A stretch of 64,000 nt of DNA from Streptomyces caelestis. GTDB taxonomy: Bacteria > Actinomycetota > Actinomycetes > Streptomycetales > Streptomycetaceae. The translations under genes and the position numbers were made by a program. Under the pieces are notes generated by a model. It did not search any database and was not told the origin of the DNA. It saw nothing but the letters and a program-made list of their open reading frames with translations. The stretch's first letter is position 1. Each line of letters starts with the position of its first letter. The stretch spans positions 1,178,001 through 1,242,000 of the forward strand of contig NZ_JACHNE010000001.1 of the NCBI RefSeq assembly GCF_014205255.1. The letters run 5' to 3'. Shown one piece after another: positions 8,033-16,214 of this stretch.

Positions 8033-9109
8033 GTGAACAACACACGCGAGGTCGAGGTGGTCGTCATAGGCGCCGGTCAGGCCGGTCTGGCCGGCGCCTA
8101 TCACCTGCGGCGGTCCGGCTTCGAGCCGGACCGCGACTTCGTCGTGCTGGACCACTCCCCCGGCCCTGGCGGCGCCTGGCAGTTCCGCTGGCCGTCGCTG
8201 ACGTACGGCAAGGTGCACGGGATGCACGCGCTGCCGGGGATGGAGCTCACGGACGCGGATCCGGCCCGGCCGTCCGCCGAGGTGATCAGCGACTACTTCG
8301 ACCGGTACGAGCGGACCTTCGACCTGCGGGTGCGCCGCCCCGTCGACGTGCGGGCCGTGCGCGAGGGGCCCGGCGGGCGGCTGCTCGTGGAGACCTCGCA
8401 GGGCGTGTGGCCGACGCGGGCGCTGATCAACGCCACCGGCACCTGGGACCGGCCGTTCTGGCCGCGCTATCCGGGCCAGGAGACCTTCCGCGGGCGGCAG
8501 TTGCACACCGCGCAGTACCCCGGGCCGGAGGAGTTCGCCGGGCAGCGGGTCGTCGTGGTGGGCGGTGGCGCCTCGGGCACGCAGCATCTGCTGGAGATCG
8601 CCTCGTACGCGGCTGCCACCACCTGGGTGACCCGGCGTCCGCCCGTCTTCCGTGAGGGGCCCTTCGACGAGAACGCGGGCCGGGCGGCGGTCGCGCTCGT
8701 CGAGGAACGAGTGCGGCAGGGGCTGCCGCCCAGCAGCGTCGTCTCCGTCACCGGGCTGCCGCTCAACGACGCGATCCGGCAGGGCATCGAGGACGGGGTG
8801 CTCGACCGGCAGCCGATGTTCGACCGCATCACCGCGGACGGCGTGGAGTGGAACGACGGCCGTCGTGTCGACGCCGACGTCATCCTCTGGGCCACCGGTT
8901 TCCGCGCCGCCATCGACCACCTCACCCCACTGCGCCTGCGCGAGCCGGGCGGCGGCATCCGCCTGGAGGGCACACACGCGGCCGCCGACCCGCGCATCCA
9001 CCTCGTCGGCTACGGTCCGTCGGCCAGCACCATCGGCGCCAACCGCGCCGGCCGCGCGGCCGTACGCGACATCAGGCGACTGCTGGAGCGGGAACCGACC
9101 GCCGCGTGA
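8033..9109 (+). CDS. FAD/NAD(P)-dependent flavin monooxygenase
   Basis: 358 residues from a GTG start at 8033 with only a weak ribosome site. The N-terminal FAD fold is VVVIGAGQAGLAGAYHL, a second dinucleotide fold VVVVGGGASGTQHLLE follows near residue 175, and a ILWATGF motif lies near residue 285. This arrangement is that of the flavin-containing monooxygenase/CzcO-like group, which oxygenates S, N or carbonyl groups. It sits 57 bp after the SsuA-like gene in the same direction, so it may oxidise the imported organosulfur compound. That link is inferred from position only. Confidence 0.85.
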   Translation: MNNTREVEVVVIGAGQAGLAGAYHLRRSGFEPDRDFVVLDHSPGPGGAWQFRWPSLTYGKVHGMHALPGMELTDADPARPSAEVISDYFDRYERTFDLRVRRPVDVRAVREGPGGRLLVETSQGVWPTRALINATGTWDRPFWPRYPGQETFRGRQLHTAQYPGPEEFAGQRVVVVGGGASGTQHLLEIASYAAATTWVTRRPPVFREGPFDENAGRAAVALVEERVRQGLPPSSVVSVTGLPLNDAIRQGIEDGVLDRQPMFDRITADGVEWNDGRRVDADVILWATGFRAAIDHLTPLRLREPGGGIRLEGTHAAADPRIHLVGYGPSASTIGANRAGRAAVRDIRRLLEREPTAA

Positions 9110-9425
9110 CGCCCGGCCGCCGGTGGCCACGCCCCCCCGGGATGGACACCCGGCCGCCGGCACGGACCCCGGTACGCACGCCCGCCCGGTACGGGTCACC
9201 CGCGTGCCGAGACGGGCACCGGCACCGCGTGACGCCCAGGCCGGGTCCCCCCGGCTGCTGGAGCAGGAGCCGGTAGCCCCGTGGCGCCCGTCGGATCACT
9301 CGCCCCCGGGTGCCGGCCGGCTCACACGGCCCTTCCGCTCCGCCGCTCGCACCATCAGGCCCGTCCACACCGTCAGCCGGGCCGCCGACCCGGTCCCCCT
9401 GTCCCTCCGCACGCCACCCTCCGGA
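9110..9425. other. Intergenic stretch of 316 bp without a supported gene
   Basis: GC-rich, low-complexity DNA between the monooxygenase and the convergent MltG-like gene. Around 9250-9285 it carries a short degenerate echo of the 3' end of the monooxygenase gene (RLLEQEP versus the genuine RLLEREP at 9079-9100). No promoter or clear terminator was identified. Confidence 0.5.
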
Positions 9426-10271
9426 TCACCCGGCCGCCCGCGCCCCGGCGGTCTTCCTCCGGGCGTTGAACTCGGCGACGTTGCGCTGGTGTTCGGCGTA
9501 GTCGGCGGTGAAGCGGGTGTCGCCCGGGCGGACCGTGACGAAGTACAGCCAGTTGCCCGGGGGTGGGTTGACGGCGGCCCTCACGGCCTGCTCGCCGGGG
9601 TTGTCGATCGGCGTGGGCGGCAGGCCCACGCGCTGGTACGAGTTGTAAGGGCTGTCGATGCGCGTGTCGTCCGCCGTCGTGCGGAGTGTGGAGCGGTTCA
9701 GCGCGTAGTTGATGGTGGAGTCCATCTGCAGCGGCATGCCGCGTTCGAGACGGTTGAAGATCACCCGGGCCATCTTGCCCATGTCGGCCCTGGTGGCCGC
9801 CTCCGCCTGGACGATGCTCGCGATGGTGACGGCCTGGTAGACGTTCATGGCGTTGCGCTGCGCCCCCGCGGCGATGGGCGCGCCGTTGAACTTCTCGTTC
9901 GCGGTGGCGACCATCAGGGCCAGGAGCTTCGCCGGGGTCGTCTTCTCCTGGATCGGATACGTCGCCGGGAAGAGGTAGCCCTCCGGGTTGCCCTCGGCGT
10001 CGTTCGGCAGTTTGAGGGCGGCCTTCGCCAGGGACTTCCTCGTGCTGCCCGCGGGCAGGGCCAGGGCCTTGTCGACGGCCGCGTAGACCTGGCTCGCGCG
10101 CCAGCCCTCCGGGATCACCAGGGTCGTGGGCCGGCCTTCCTCCTCGGGCTCGAGGGTCAGTAGCGGCACCGCCACGGCGGTACCGACCACGACGGCTCCG
10201 GTCGCGACGAGGGCGAGACGGCCCCGGCGCGTCAGTCGAATCGTGCTCCGTGGCGGAGTGTTCTTCTGCAT
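9426..10271 (-). CDS. mltG: Endolytic murein transglycosylase MltG-like (YceG family)
   Basis: 281 residues starting MQKNTPPRSTIRLTRRG. There is a short cytoplasmic tail, one membrane anchor (LALVATGAVVVGTAVAVPLL), then a YceG domain. The family core is visible as IVQAEAATRADMGKMARVIF followed by NRLERGMPLQMDSTINYAL; the conserved glutamate of the catalytic motif is present. The family cuts nascent peptidoglycan strands. The protein is shorter than usual MltG (about 340 residues or more), with a reduced LysM-like part, so it is probably a paralogue of a main MltG elsewhere. An alternative ATG at 10310 would add 13 residues. It follows the ABC exporter gene by about 40 bp and may be co-transcribed. 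Confidence 0.85.
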   Translation of the reverse strand: MQKNTPPRSTIRLTRRGRLALVATGAVVVGTAVAVPLLTLEPEEEGRPTTLVIPEGWRASQVYAAVDKALALPAGSTRKSLAKAALKLPNDAEGNPEGYLFPATYPIQEKTTPAKLLALMVATANEKFNGAPIAAGAQRNAMNVYQAVTIASIVQAEAATRADMGKMARVIFNRLERGMPLQMDSTINYALNRSTLRTTADDTRIDSPYNSYQRVGLPPTPIDNPGEQAVRAAVNPPPGNWLYFVTVRPGDTRFTADYAEHQRNVAEFNARRKTAGARAAG

Positions 10272-10314
10272 GCGGGCACGGTAACCCGCATATCGCCACA
10301 AACCTGGCATATTT

Positions 10315-12117
10315 TCATCTTGTCGGTTCCAGTTGGGCGTCCCGGCGTACGAGCGCCGCGTACCGGCCGTGCCGCTCCAGCAGTTCCTCGTGCGTACCGA
10401 GTTCCACCGCCCGCCCCGAGTCGAGGACCACGATCTGGTCGGCGCCCCGGACGGTGGACAGCCGGTGGGCGATGGTGAGCGTGGTGCGGTCGGCCGACAG
10501 CGCGTCGATGGCGTCCTGTACGGCGGCCTCGGTCCGGGTGTCCAGCGCGCTGGTGGCCTCGTCGAGGATGAGGACCGGCGGGTCGCGCAGGATCGTGCGG
10601 GCGATGGCCAGTCGCTGCTTCTCACCGCCGGAGAAACGGTGGCCGCGCTCGCCGACGACGGTGTCGTAGCCGTCGGGCAGGGCGGCGATGTGGTCGTGGA
10701 TCTGCGCGGCCTTCGCCGCCTGGTAGAGCTCCTCGTCGGTGGCGTCGGGCTTGGCGAAGCGCAGGTTGTCGGCGACCGAGGCGTGGAAGAGGTACGTCTC
10801 CTGCGAGACGACGCCGACCGCGCGCGCCAGGGTGTCGAAGTCGAGGTCGCGGACGTCGACCCCGTCGAGGGTGACGCGGCCGCCCGTCACGTCGTAGAGG
10901 CGGGGCACCAGGTAGCCGAGCGTGGACTTGCCGGCGCCGGTGGGGCCGACGATCGCGAGGCTGCCGCCGGCCGGGACGGTGAGGTCGATGCCGTCGAGGA
11001 CCGGGCCGCCCTTGTCGTCGTAACCGAAGGAGACGTTCTCGAAGCGGACCTCGCCCTTGACCCGGTCGAGGCGGACCGGATCGGGGCGCTCGCTGATGTC
11101 GATCGGCAGGTCGAGGTACTCGAAGATGCGCTGGAAGAGGGCGAGCGAGGTCTGGATCTGCACTCCGGTCGACAGCAGGCTCACGGCCGGGCGGAACAGG
11201 CCCTGCTGGAGCGAGACGAAGGCGACGATGGTGCCGATGGAGACCTGGGGGCCGCCCAGCTGGAAGGCCATGCCGGCGGTCCAGTAGATGACGGCGGGCA
11301 GGGCGGCCATGACGATCGTGATGACGGCCATGCGCCACCGGCCCGCCATGTTCGACCGCACCTCCAGGTCGACGAGTTCCTCGGACTCCGCGGCGAAGGA
11401 CTTCGTCAGCGAGTCGGAGCGGCCCATCGTGCGGCCGAGCAGGATGCCGCTGACGGAGAGCGACTCGGTGACCGTCGCGGCCATGGCGGCCATCTGCTTC
11501 TGGCGCTGGGTGGTGATCTTCCGGCGTTCGTTGCCGACGCGACGGCTGATCCACACGAACACCGGCAGCAACAGCAGCGAGACGACGGTCAGGCGCCAGT
11601 CGAGGACGACCATCGCGACGATCGTGGCGATCACGCTGGTGAGGTTGGAGACCAACGACGTCGCGGTGGAGGTGACGGTGGCCTGCATGCCGCCGATGTC
11701 ATTGGCGATGCGGGACTGCACCTCGCCCGTGCGCGTGCGTGTGAAGAACGCGAGGGACATGCGCTGGAGCCGGCCGTAGACGGCGGTGCGCAGGTCGTGC
11801 ATGACGCGCTGGCCGACCGTCGTGGAGATCAGCGTCTGGAGGACGCCGAAGACGCTGGTGAGGACGGCGCTGAGGATCATGCCGAGGGCGAGCAGGCTGA
11901 GCAGGCCCGTGCGCCCCTGGGGGATCGCGACGTCGAGGATCTCCTTCAACAGGAAGGGCGTGGCGACCGAGACCAGCGACGCGGCGCCGACCAGCAGGCC
12001 GACGATCGCGAGGCGGCCCCGGTAGGGGCGGAAGAGCCCGAGGATGCGGCGCACCTGCCGGGGCTGTTCCTTCGAGTCGGCGGGCGCGGTCCAGGGGGCT
12101 TCGTGGTCGGGGTGCAT
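10315..12117 (-). CDS. ABC exporter, fused membrane and ATPase domains (multidrug type)
   Basis: 600 residues. Residues about 40-330 are a six-helix exporter domain. Residues about 360-590 are the ATPase with Walker A IVGPTGAGKST, signature FSGGEKQRLAIAR, Walker B VLILDEATSALD and H-loop AHRL, all canonical. It would act as a homodimer pumping drugs or lipids outward. It is transcribed divergently from a MarR regulator across a short intergenic region with inverted repeats, the usual layout of a MarR-repressed exporter. The substrate is unknown. Confidence 0.9.
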   Translation of the reverse strand: MHPDHEAPWTAPADSKEQPRQVRRILGLFRPYRGRLAIVGLLVGAASLVSVATPFLLKEILDVAIPQGRTGLLSLLALGMILSAVLTSVFGVLQTLISTTVGQRVMHDLRTAVYGRLQRMSLAFFTRTRTGEVQSRIANDIGGMQATVTSTATSLVSNLTSVIATIVAMVVLDWRLTVVSLLLLPVFVWISRRVGNERRKITTQRQKQMAAMAATVTESLSVSGILLGRTMGRSDSLTKSFAAESEELVDLEVRSNMAGRWRMAVITIVMAALPAVIYWTAGMAFQLGGPQVSIGTIVAFVSLQQGLFRPAVSLLSTGVQIQTSLALFQRIFEYLDLPIDISERPDPVRLDRVKGEVRFENVSFGYDDKGGPVLDGIDLTVPAGGSLAIVGPTGAGKSTLGYLVPRLYDVTGGRVTLDGVDVRDLDFDTLARAVGVVSQETYLFHASVADNLRFAKPDATDEELYQAAKAAQIHDHIAALPDGYDTVVGERGHRFSGGEKQRLAIARTILRDPPVLILDEATSALDTRTEAAVQDAIDALSADRTTLTIAHRLSTVRGADQIVVLDSGRAVELGTHEELLERHGRYAALVRRDAQLEPTR

Positions 12118-12174
12118 GGGCTCCTTCGGGAGAGCGATACGGCCGGGGGCGCGGGCGGCGGATCGGATCGTAGC

Positions 12175-12219
12175 TCATTGTTACCTATACTCACAATGAA
12201 CATCATCCTGATATTGTTC
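12175..12219. promoter_or_regulatory. Inverted-repeat operator candidates between MarR and ABC exporter
   Basis: TCATTGT (12175-12181), an 11-nt spacer and ACAATGA (12193-12199) form a perfect inverted repeat in an AT-rich patch. A second, overlapping arrangement is GAACA (12198-12202) with TGTTC (12215-12219), ending 4 nt before the MarR start codon. Dyads of this size suit a MarR dimer repressing both directions. Confidence 0.6.
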
Positions 12220-12223
12220 CCGC

Positions 12224-12673
12224 ATGACCTCCCCCGACTCCGACGGCCTGCTCGCCGAGCAGTTGCTGCGGCTCACCCGCCGGGTGCACCGCATCCAGAA
12301 GCGCCATCTGGAGCATCGCGACCTCGGCATCACACCGGCCCAGTCCAGGCTGCTGCGCACCCTCGCGCACTGGGGGTCGCCGCCGCGCATGGCCGACCTG
12401 GCCGAGCGCCTTGAGGTGGTACCCCGGGCGGTGACCACGCTGGTCGACGGGCTGGAGGCGAGCGGCAAGGTGCGGCGGGTCCCGGACCCGGCGAACCGGC
12501 GGGTGATCCGCATCGAGCTCACGGACGACGGCCGGGGCGCGCTGCGCGAGCTGCGGGCGGCGCGCAGGTCGGCCGCGGAGGAGATCCTCGCGCCGCTGAC
12601 GGAGGAACAGCGCGAGTCGCTCGGGGGGTTGCTGAACACGCTGATCGACGGAGCGCCGGTGCGGCGGTGCTGA
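12224..12673 (+). CDS. MarR family transcriptional regulator
   Basis: 149 residues. The winged helix-turn-helix is visible as ITPAQSRLLRTLAHW, MADLAERLEVVPRAVTTLV and the wing VRRVPDPANRRVIRIEL, which is the MarR pattern. N- and C-terminal helices (AEQLLRLTRRVHRI and LTEEQRESLGGLLNTL) would form the dimer. It is expected to repress itself and the divergent exporter, with release by an aromatic drug or metabolite. There is no close cysteine pair suggesting redox sensing. Confidence 0.92.
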   Translation: MTSPDSDGLLAEQLLRLTRRVHRIQKRHLEHRDLGITPAQSRLLRTLAHWGSPPRMADLAERLEVVPRAVTTLVDGLEASGKVRRVPDPANRRVIRIELTDDGRGALRELRAARRSAAEEILAPLTEEQRESLGGLLNTLIDGAPVRRC

Positions 12674-12748
12674 GGGACTGAAGCGCACCGAGGACCTGGA
12701 GCGCGCTGGGGACCTGACCGCGCACTCACGGTCGGGCGTGCGAAACGG

Positions 12749-12788
12749 GCCGTGGCCGCCGCTCTCCTGCTGGAGCGGTGGCCGCGGC
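12749..12788. terminator. Strong hairpin between convergent MarR and DctA-type genes
   Basis: The arms at 12749-12768 and 12771-12788 pair over about 18 bp with a small bulge around a short loop. The hairpin lies between two 3' ends and has no T-run, as is usual for high-GC bidirectional terminators. Confidence 0.6.
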
Positions 12789-12812
12789 CGGTTCGGTGTC
12801 GGTCGGTTTCGG

Positions 12813-14228
12813 TCAACCGACCTCGGGAGTGGGTTCCTTGGGCTTCTGGGTGGGGATTCCCGGCGCCGGGGTCACCGCCACGGGGACCTCGACGTCACCC
12901 TCGCCGCCGCCGTCCTGCTCGTCATCCGGTGCGGCCGTCTCCTCCCCGTCGAGCGTCTTCTTGGCCCGCTCGATGTCCAGCGCACCCTCCCAGCGGGACA
13001 CCGCGAACACGGCGACGCAGTTGCCGAGCAGGTTCGTGACGACGCGCATCGAGTCCATGATGCGGTCCACGCCGAGCAGCAGGGCGACGGCTCCCGCCGG
13101 GATGGCACCCAGGGACGAGGCCGTCGCGGACAGGGCGAGGAACGCCGAACCGGGGATGCCCGCCATGCCCTTGCTGGTCAGCATGAGCACCAGGACCACG
13201 GTGATCTGCTGGCCCAGGCTCAGTTCCACGCCCACGGCCTGGGCGATGAACAGCGTGCCGATGGACAGGTAGAGCGAGGCGCCGTCGAGGTTGAAGGAGT
13301 AGCCCGTGGGCAGTACCAGACCCACCGCGTCGTCGCGGGCACCGGCCCGGCGCAGCTTCTGCATCACGCGCGGCATGACCGACTCGGTGGACGCGGTGCC
13401 GAGCGCGAGCAGCATCTCCTCGCGGATGTAGCGCAGGAACTTCCAGAGGCTGAGCCCGGTCACCATCCGCAGGGCGAGGGCGAGCAGCACGACGAACAGC
13501 GCGGCCGCCACGTAGCAGAGGACGATGAGCTTGGCGTACGTCTTCATCACACCCAGCCCGTAGTTGCCGACCAGGTGGGCCATCGCGCCGAACACCGCGA
13601 TCGGGGCCAGCCGCATGATGAAGCCGACGACCGTGAAGATCACTTCCTGGGCCTGGTCGATGGCGGGCAGGATCTTCGGCACCTTGGTGTGCCCGAGGTG
13701 CAGCAGGGCGGCGCCCACGAGGCAGGCCAGGATGAGGACTTGGAGCAGTTCGTTCTCGGCGAAGGCGCCGACGAAGCTCTCGGGCAGCGCGTTGAGGACG
13801 AACTCGGTCGTCGAGGGCAGCTGACCACCGCCCGTCGACTGGTCCACCGCGGCGGCGTTCAGCGAGGACGGGTCGACGTTCATGCCCTTGCCGGGTCCGA
13901 CGACGTTGGCGGCAACGAGACCGATGACCAGGGCGGCGGTGGAGGCGACCTCGAACCAGATGAGGGCCTTGACCCCGATCCGGCCGAACGCCTTGAGGTC
14001 ACCGGCCTTGGCGATGCCGACGACGACCACGCAGAACACCAGGGGCGAGATCACCGTCTTGATGAGCCGGGTGAAACCGTCACCGAGCGGCTGGAAAGCT
14101 GTGGCCGTATCCGGCCACAGCTTCCCTACGACGATTCCGAGGACGAGCGCGCAGAGGACCTGCGCGAAGAGTGAGGTACGCAAGGTGCGTGCGACGCGCC
14201 GCGGCAGGGACGGTACGGACGGTGGCAC
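12813..14228 (-). CDS. Dicarboxylate/amino acid:cation symporter (DctA/GltP family)
   Basis: 471 residues from GTG 14228, chosen because AGGAGG lies 4 nt upstream on the minus strand; the longer open frame to 14336 has no family similarity. The substrate-binding hairpin motif is visible as ALGTASTESVMP, and LPTGYSFNLDGASLYLSIG followed by LMLTSKGMAGIPGSAFLAL is the hallmark of the DctA/GltP family. Eight membrane helices are expected. The C-terminus is an acidic, Pro-rich tail. It imports succinate, fumarate, malate or glutamate/aspartate with protons or sodium. It appears to be monocistronic. Confidence 0.93.
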   Translation of the reverse strand: MPPSVPSLPRRVARTLRTSLFAQVLCALVLGIVVGKLWPDTATAFQPLGDGFTRLIKTVISPLVFCVVVVGIAKAGDLKAFGRIGVKALIWFEVASTAALVIGLVAANVVGPGKGMNVDPSSLNAAAVDQSTGGGQLPSTTEFVLNALPESFVGAFAENELLQVLILACLVGAALLHLGHTKVPKILPAIDQAQEVIFTVVGFIMRLAPIAVFGAMAHLVGNYGLGVMKTYAKLIVLCYVAAALFVVLLALALRMVTGLSLWKFLRYIREEMLLALGTASTESVMPRVMQKLRRAGARDDAVGLVLPTGYSFNLDGASLYLSIGTLFIAQAVGVELSLGQQITVVLVLMLTSKGMAGIPGSAFLALSATASSLGAIPAGAVALLLGVDRIMDSMRVVTNLLGNCVAVFAVSRWEGALDIERAKKTLDGEETAAPDDEQDGGGEGDVEVPVAVTPAPGIPTQKPKEPTPEVG

Positions 14229-14404
14229 GAGGCCTCCTAGGGGGACGGGGCACACAGAGGCCGGAGGGGACTTCTGCGATACGGAAAGCAGCTTCCGTAG
14301 CCCGTACACTGTGGAGGCCGTCTTGATCGCGCACAAGACCGCAACGTTTCGGCCATGTAAAAGCGCGCTAAGTGACAGACGTCACGGGGGCCACACCTGC
14401 CTCC

Positions 14405-16015
14405 TCAGCAACGGTGGCGGTCCCCGGTGAGCACCCCCTGCGTGGTGGTCAGCGTGCGGTCGTAGCAGCCGGTGTGCGAGCCGTGGAGCCGGTAGCGCTC
14501 GCTCGTCGTGCCGACCGCGTGCCGCTGGTCGCGGGGCACGTTCGCGGTGTACGTGGCGTCGCCCGTATAGGAGTCGTCGAGCCGTGACCACGCCGTACGA
14601 CGGCCGCCGCGCGTCTCGACGGCCGTGGCGCGGTCGCCGAGGGTCAGCACGGTGCGCAGCCGGTCACCCGCGCCGAGGGTGGTCGTGCCGTCCATCGTGT
14701 AGGTCCGGTGCGTGCGCGCGGTGCGGGCCGGTCCGCGTCCGTCGACGGTCACCGACTCGTCGTCGCTCCAGGTGGCATCGAGGGCGTCGGTCGTCTCGCC
14801 GTCCACCCAGCGATGCTCGGAGGTGTTGGCCAGCGAACGGGCGACGGTGGTCGTGACGCGGCCGTGCGAGGTGTCGACGTATCCGGCGACGGTCAGCCGG
14901 TGGCCGCCCTCGGTGCCGACCCGGTGCTCCGAACCGGGCGTATACGACGAGGAGTTGGTGAGGTCGCCCGCCTTGTGCACGGTGAGCTTCCCGGGAACGT
15001 GGGCGCGCTGCTCGTCCTGCCAGACGAGGACGTTCACGGGGGTGCTCCAGCCGGTCTGCCCCTCGGGTACGCCGACGACCGAGATCTCGACGCGGTGCGG
15101 GCGGCCGTCGTTGAGGAGCCCGGCGAAGGGGGTGAGGTCGTAGGTGATCGGCTTGATGTCGAAGGCGCGCGGGCCCGGGATGACGTACCAGAGGAAGGGG
15201 TTGGACCAGCCGCCTGTCCACACGGTGGGGAACGGTGCGGCGATGCCCGCGAGCCGGCCGTCCACGCGGATCTGGACCTCGCGGTAGGGGCCTTGGCCTG
15301 CCTTGCAGGAGTACGGCGCCGGGTCGGGGACCGTCAGGTACCAGTACTCCTCGCAGCCGCCGCCGGAGCCGGTGGCGTACACCTCGGCGACGACGCGTTC
15401 GCTGTTGCGCGGGGTCGTGAGGGTGGTCGCGCCGTCGGTCCCCTGGTCGAGGGTGAGGACCCGGTCGGGGGTCTTCCCGTCGGGGCGGCCCTGGTGGAAG
15501 GTCAGCGTGACCTTGACGTCGAGGACGCCCGTGTAGGTGTCGTCGACGACGTTCCCGACGAGCATCTCGACGTCCTGGCGGCTGCGGAAGGTGTCGCTGT
15601 AGCGGGTGACGTCCTTCTCCACCGACCACGCGATGCCGTCGGGTGAGGGCTGCGGTGTCGACGTACGGAAGATCTCGACCCCGCCGACGTGCAGGTAGCC
15701 GAGCCGGTCGTACTGGCGCCCCTTGACCTTGCCGTCGAGCCGCAGCACCACCTTGCTCCAGCGGTCGCCGCAATCGCCGGGTGGCGTGTACGTGCCCCGG
15801 TACGGGGTGAAGTCGCGGAACTGCGCCTGGGCGACGGTGACTTCACATGATCCGCCGCCGGGCTTCGTGACAGGCGGGGCGGCCGTGACCGGGTCGTGCC
15901 AGTCAGTGCCGAACTCGGCGGGGACGTCGGCCGCACGGGCGGGACCGGCTCCGAGGAGGGTGCTCGCCAGGAGGGCCGCCCCGGCAAGCATGGACATGAC
16001 GATCCGTCTCTTCAT
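14405..16015 (-). CDS. Secreted peptide-N4-asparagine amidase A (PNGase A)-like protein
   Basis: 536 residues. A signal peptide (MLAGAALLASTLLGAGPARA) ends near residue 28. The remainder matches the PNGase A family known best from plants and fungi: FGTDWHDPVTAAPPV, a Cys-containing TYTPPGDCGDRWSKVVL, DRLGYLHVGGVEIFRTSTPQ and the segment PYREVQIRVDGRLAG. Six or more cysteines suggest disulfides. The family removes N-glycans from glycopeptides. In a soil bacterium it could deglycosylate plant or fungal proteins, an inference. It stands alone, divergent from the ABC exporter pair at 16215. Confidence 0.8.
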   Translation of the reverse strand: MKRRIVMSMLAGAALLASTLLGAGPARAADVPAEFGTDWHDPVTAAPPVTKPGGGSCEVTVAQAQFRDFTPYRGTYTPPGDCGDRWSKVVLRLDGKVKGRQYDRLGYLHVGGVEIFRTSTPQPSPDGIAWSVEKDVTRYSDTFRSRQDVEMLVGNVVDDTYTGVLDVKVTLTFHQGRPDGKTPDRVLTLDQGTDGATTLTTPRNSERVVAEVYATGSGGGCEEYWYLTVPDPAPYSCKAGQGPYREVQIRVDGRLAGIAAPFPTVWTGGWSNPFLWYVIPGPRAFDIKPITYDLTPFAGLLNDGRPHRVEISVVGVPEGQTGWSTPVNVLVWQDEQRAHVPGKLTVHKAGDLTNSSSYTPGSEHRVGTEGGHRLTVAGYVDTSHGRVTTTVARSLANTSEHRWVDGETTDALDATWSDDESVTVDGRGPARTARTHRTYTMDGTTTLGAGDRLRTVLTLGDRATAVETRGGRRTAWSRLDDSYTGDATYTANVPRDQRHAVGTTSERYRLHGSHTGCYDRTLTTTQGVLTGDRHRC

Positions 16016-16214
16016 GGGCGGTGTTCTACGGGGAGTCCGCCGCCTGCGCAATGAGCACCTGCCCGCCGGAGCGCTCTGTTCCCACCCCTGTCGGCCGGTT
16101 CCGTTCGGTGGGTCGAAAACCGGTTGCCTCCGACCACCCGGCGACGCGAACCTGGCACGGTTTGCTGCCGTCGGCCGAACTCCCATCCCCCCTGACACGA
16201 GCCACTGGGACGTC

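Noticed and set aside
6788..9199. Very long minus-strand frame opposite the SsuA and monooxygenase genes
   Set aside because: The protein is low-complexity with no family motif, while the plus strand codes for recognisable proteins throughout.
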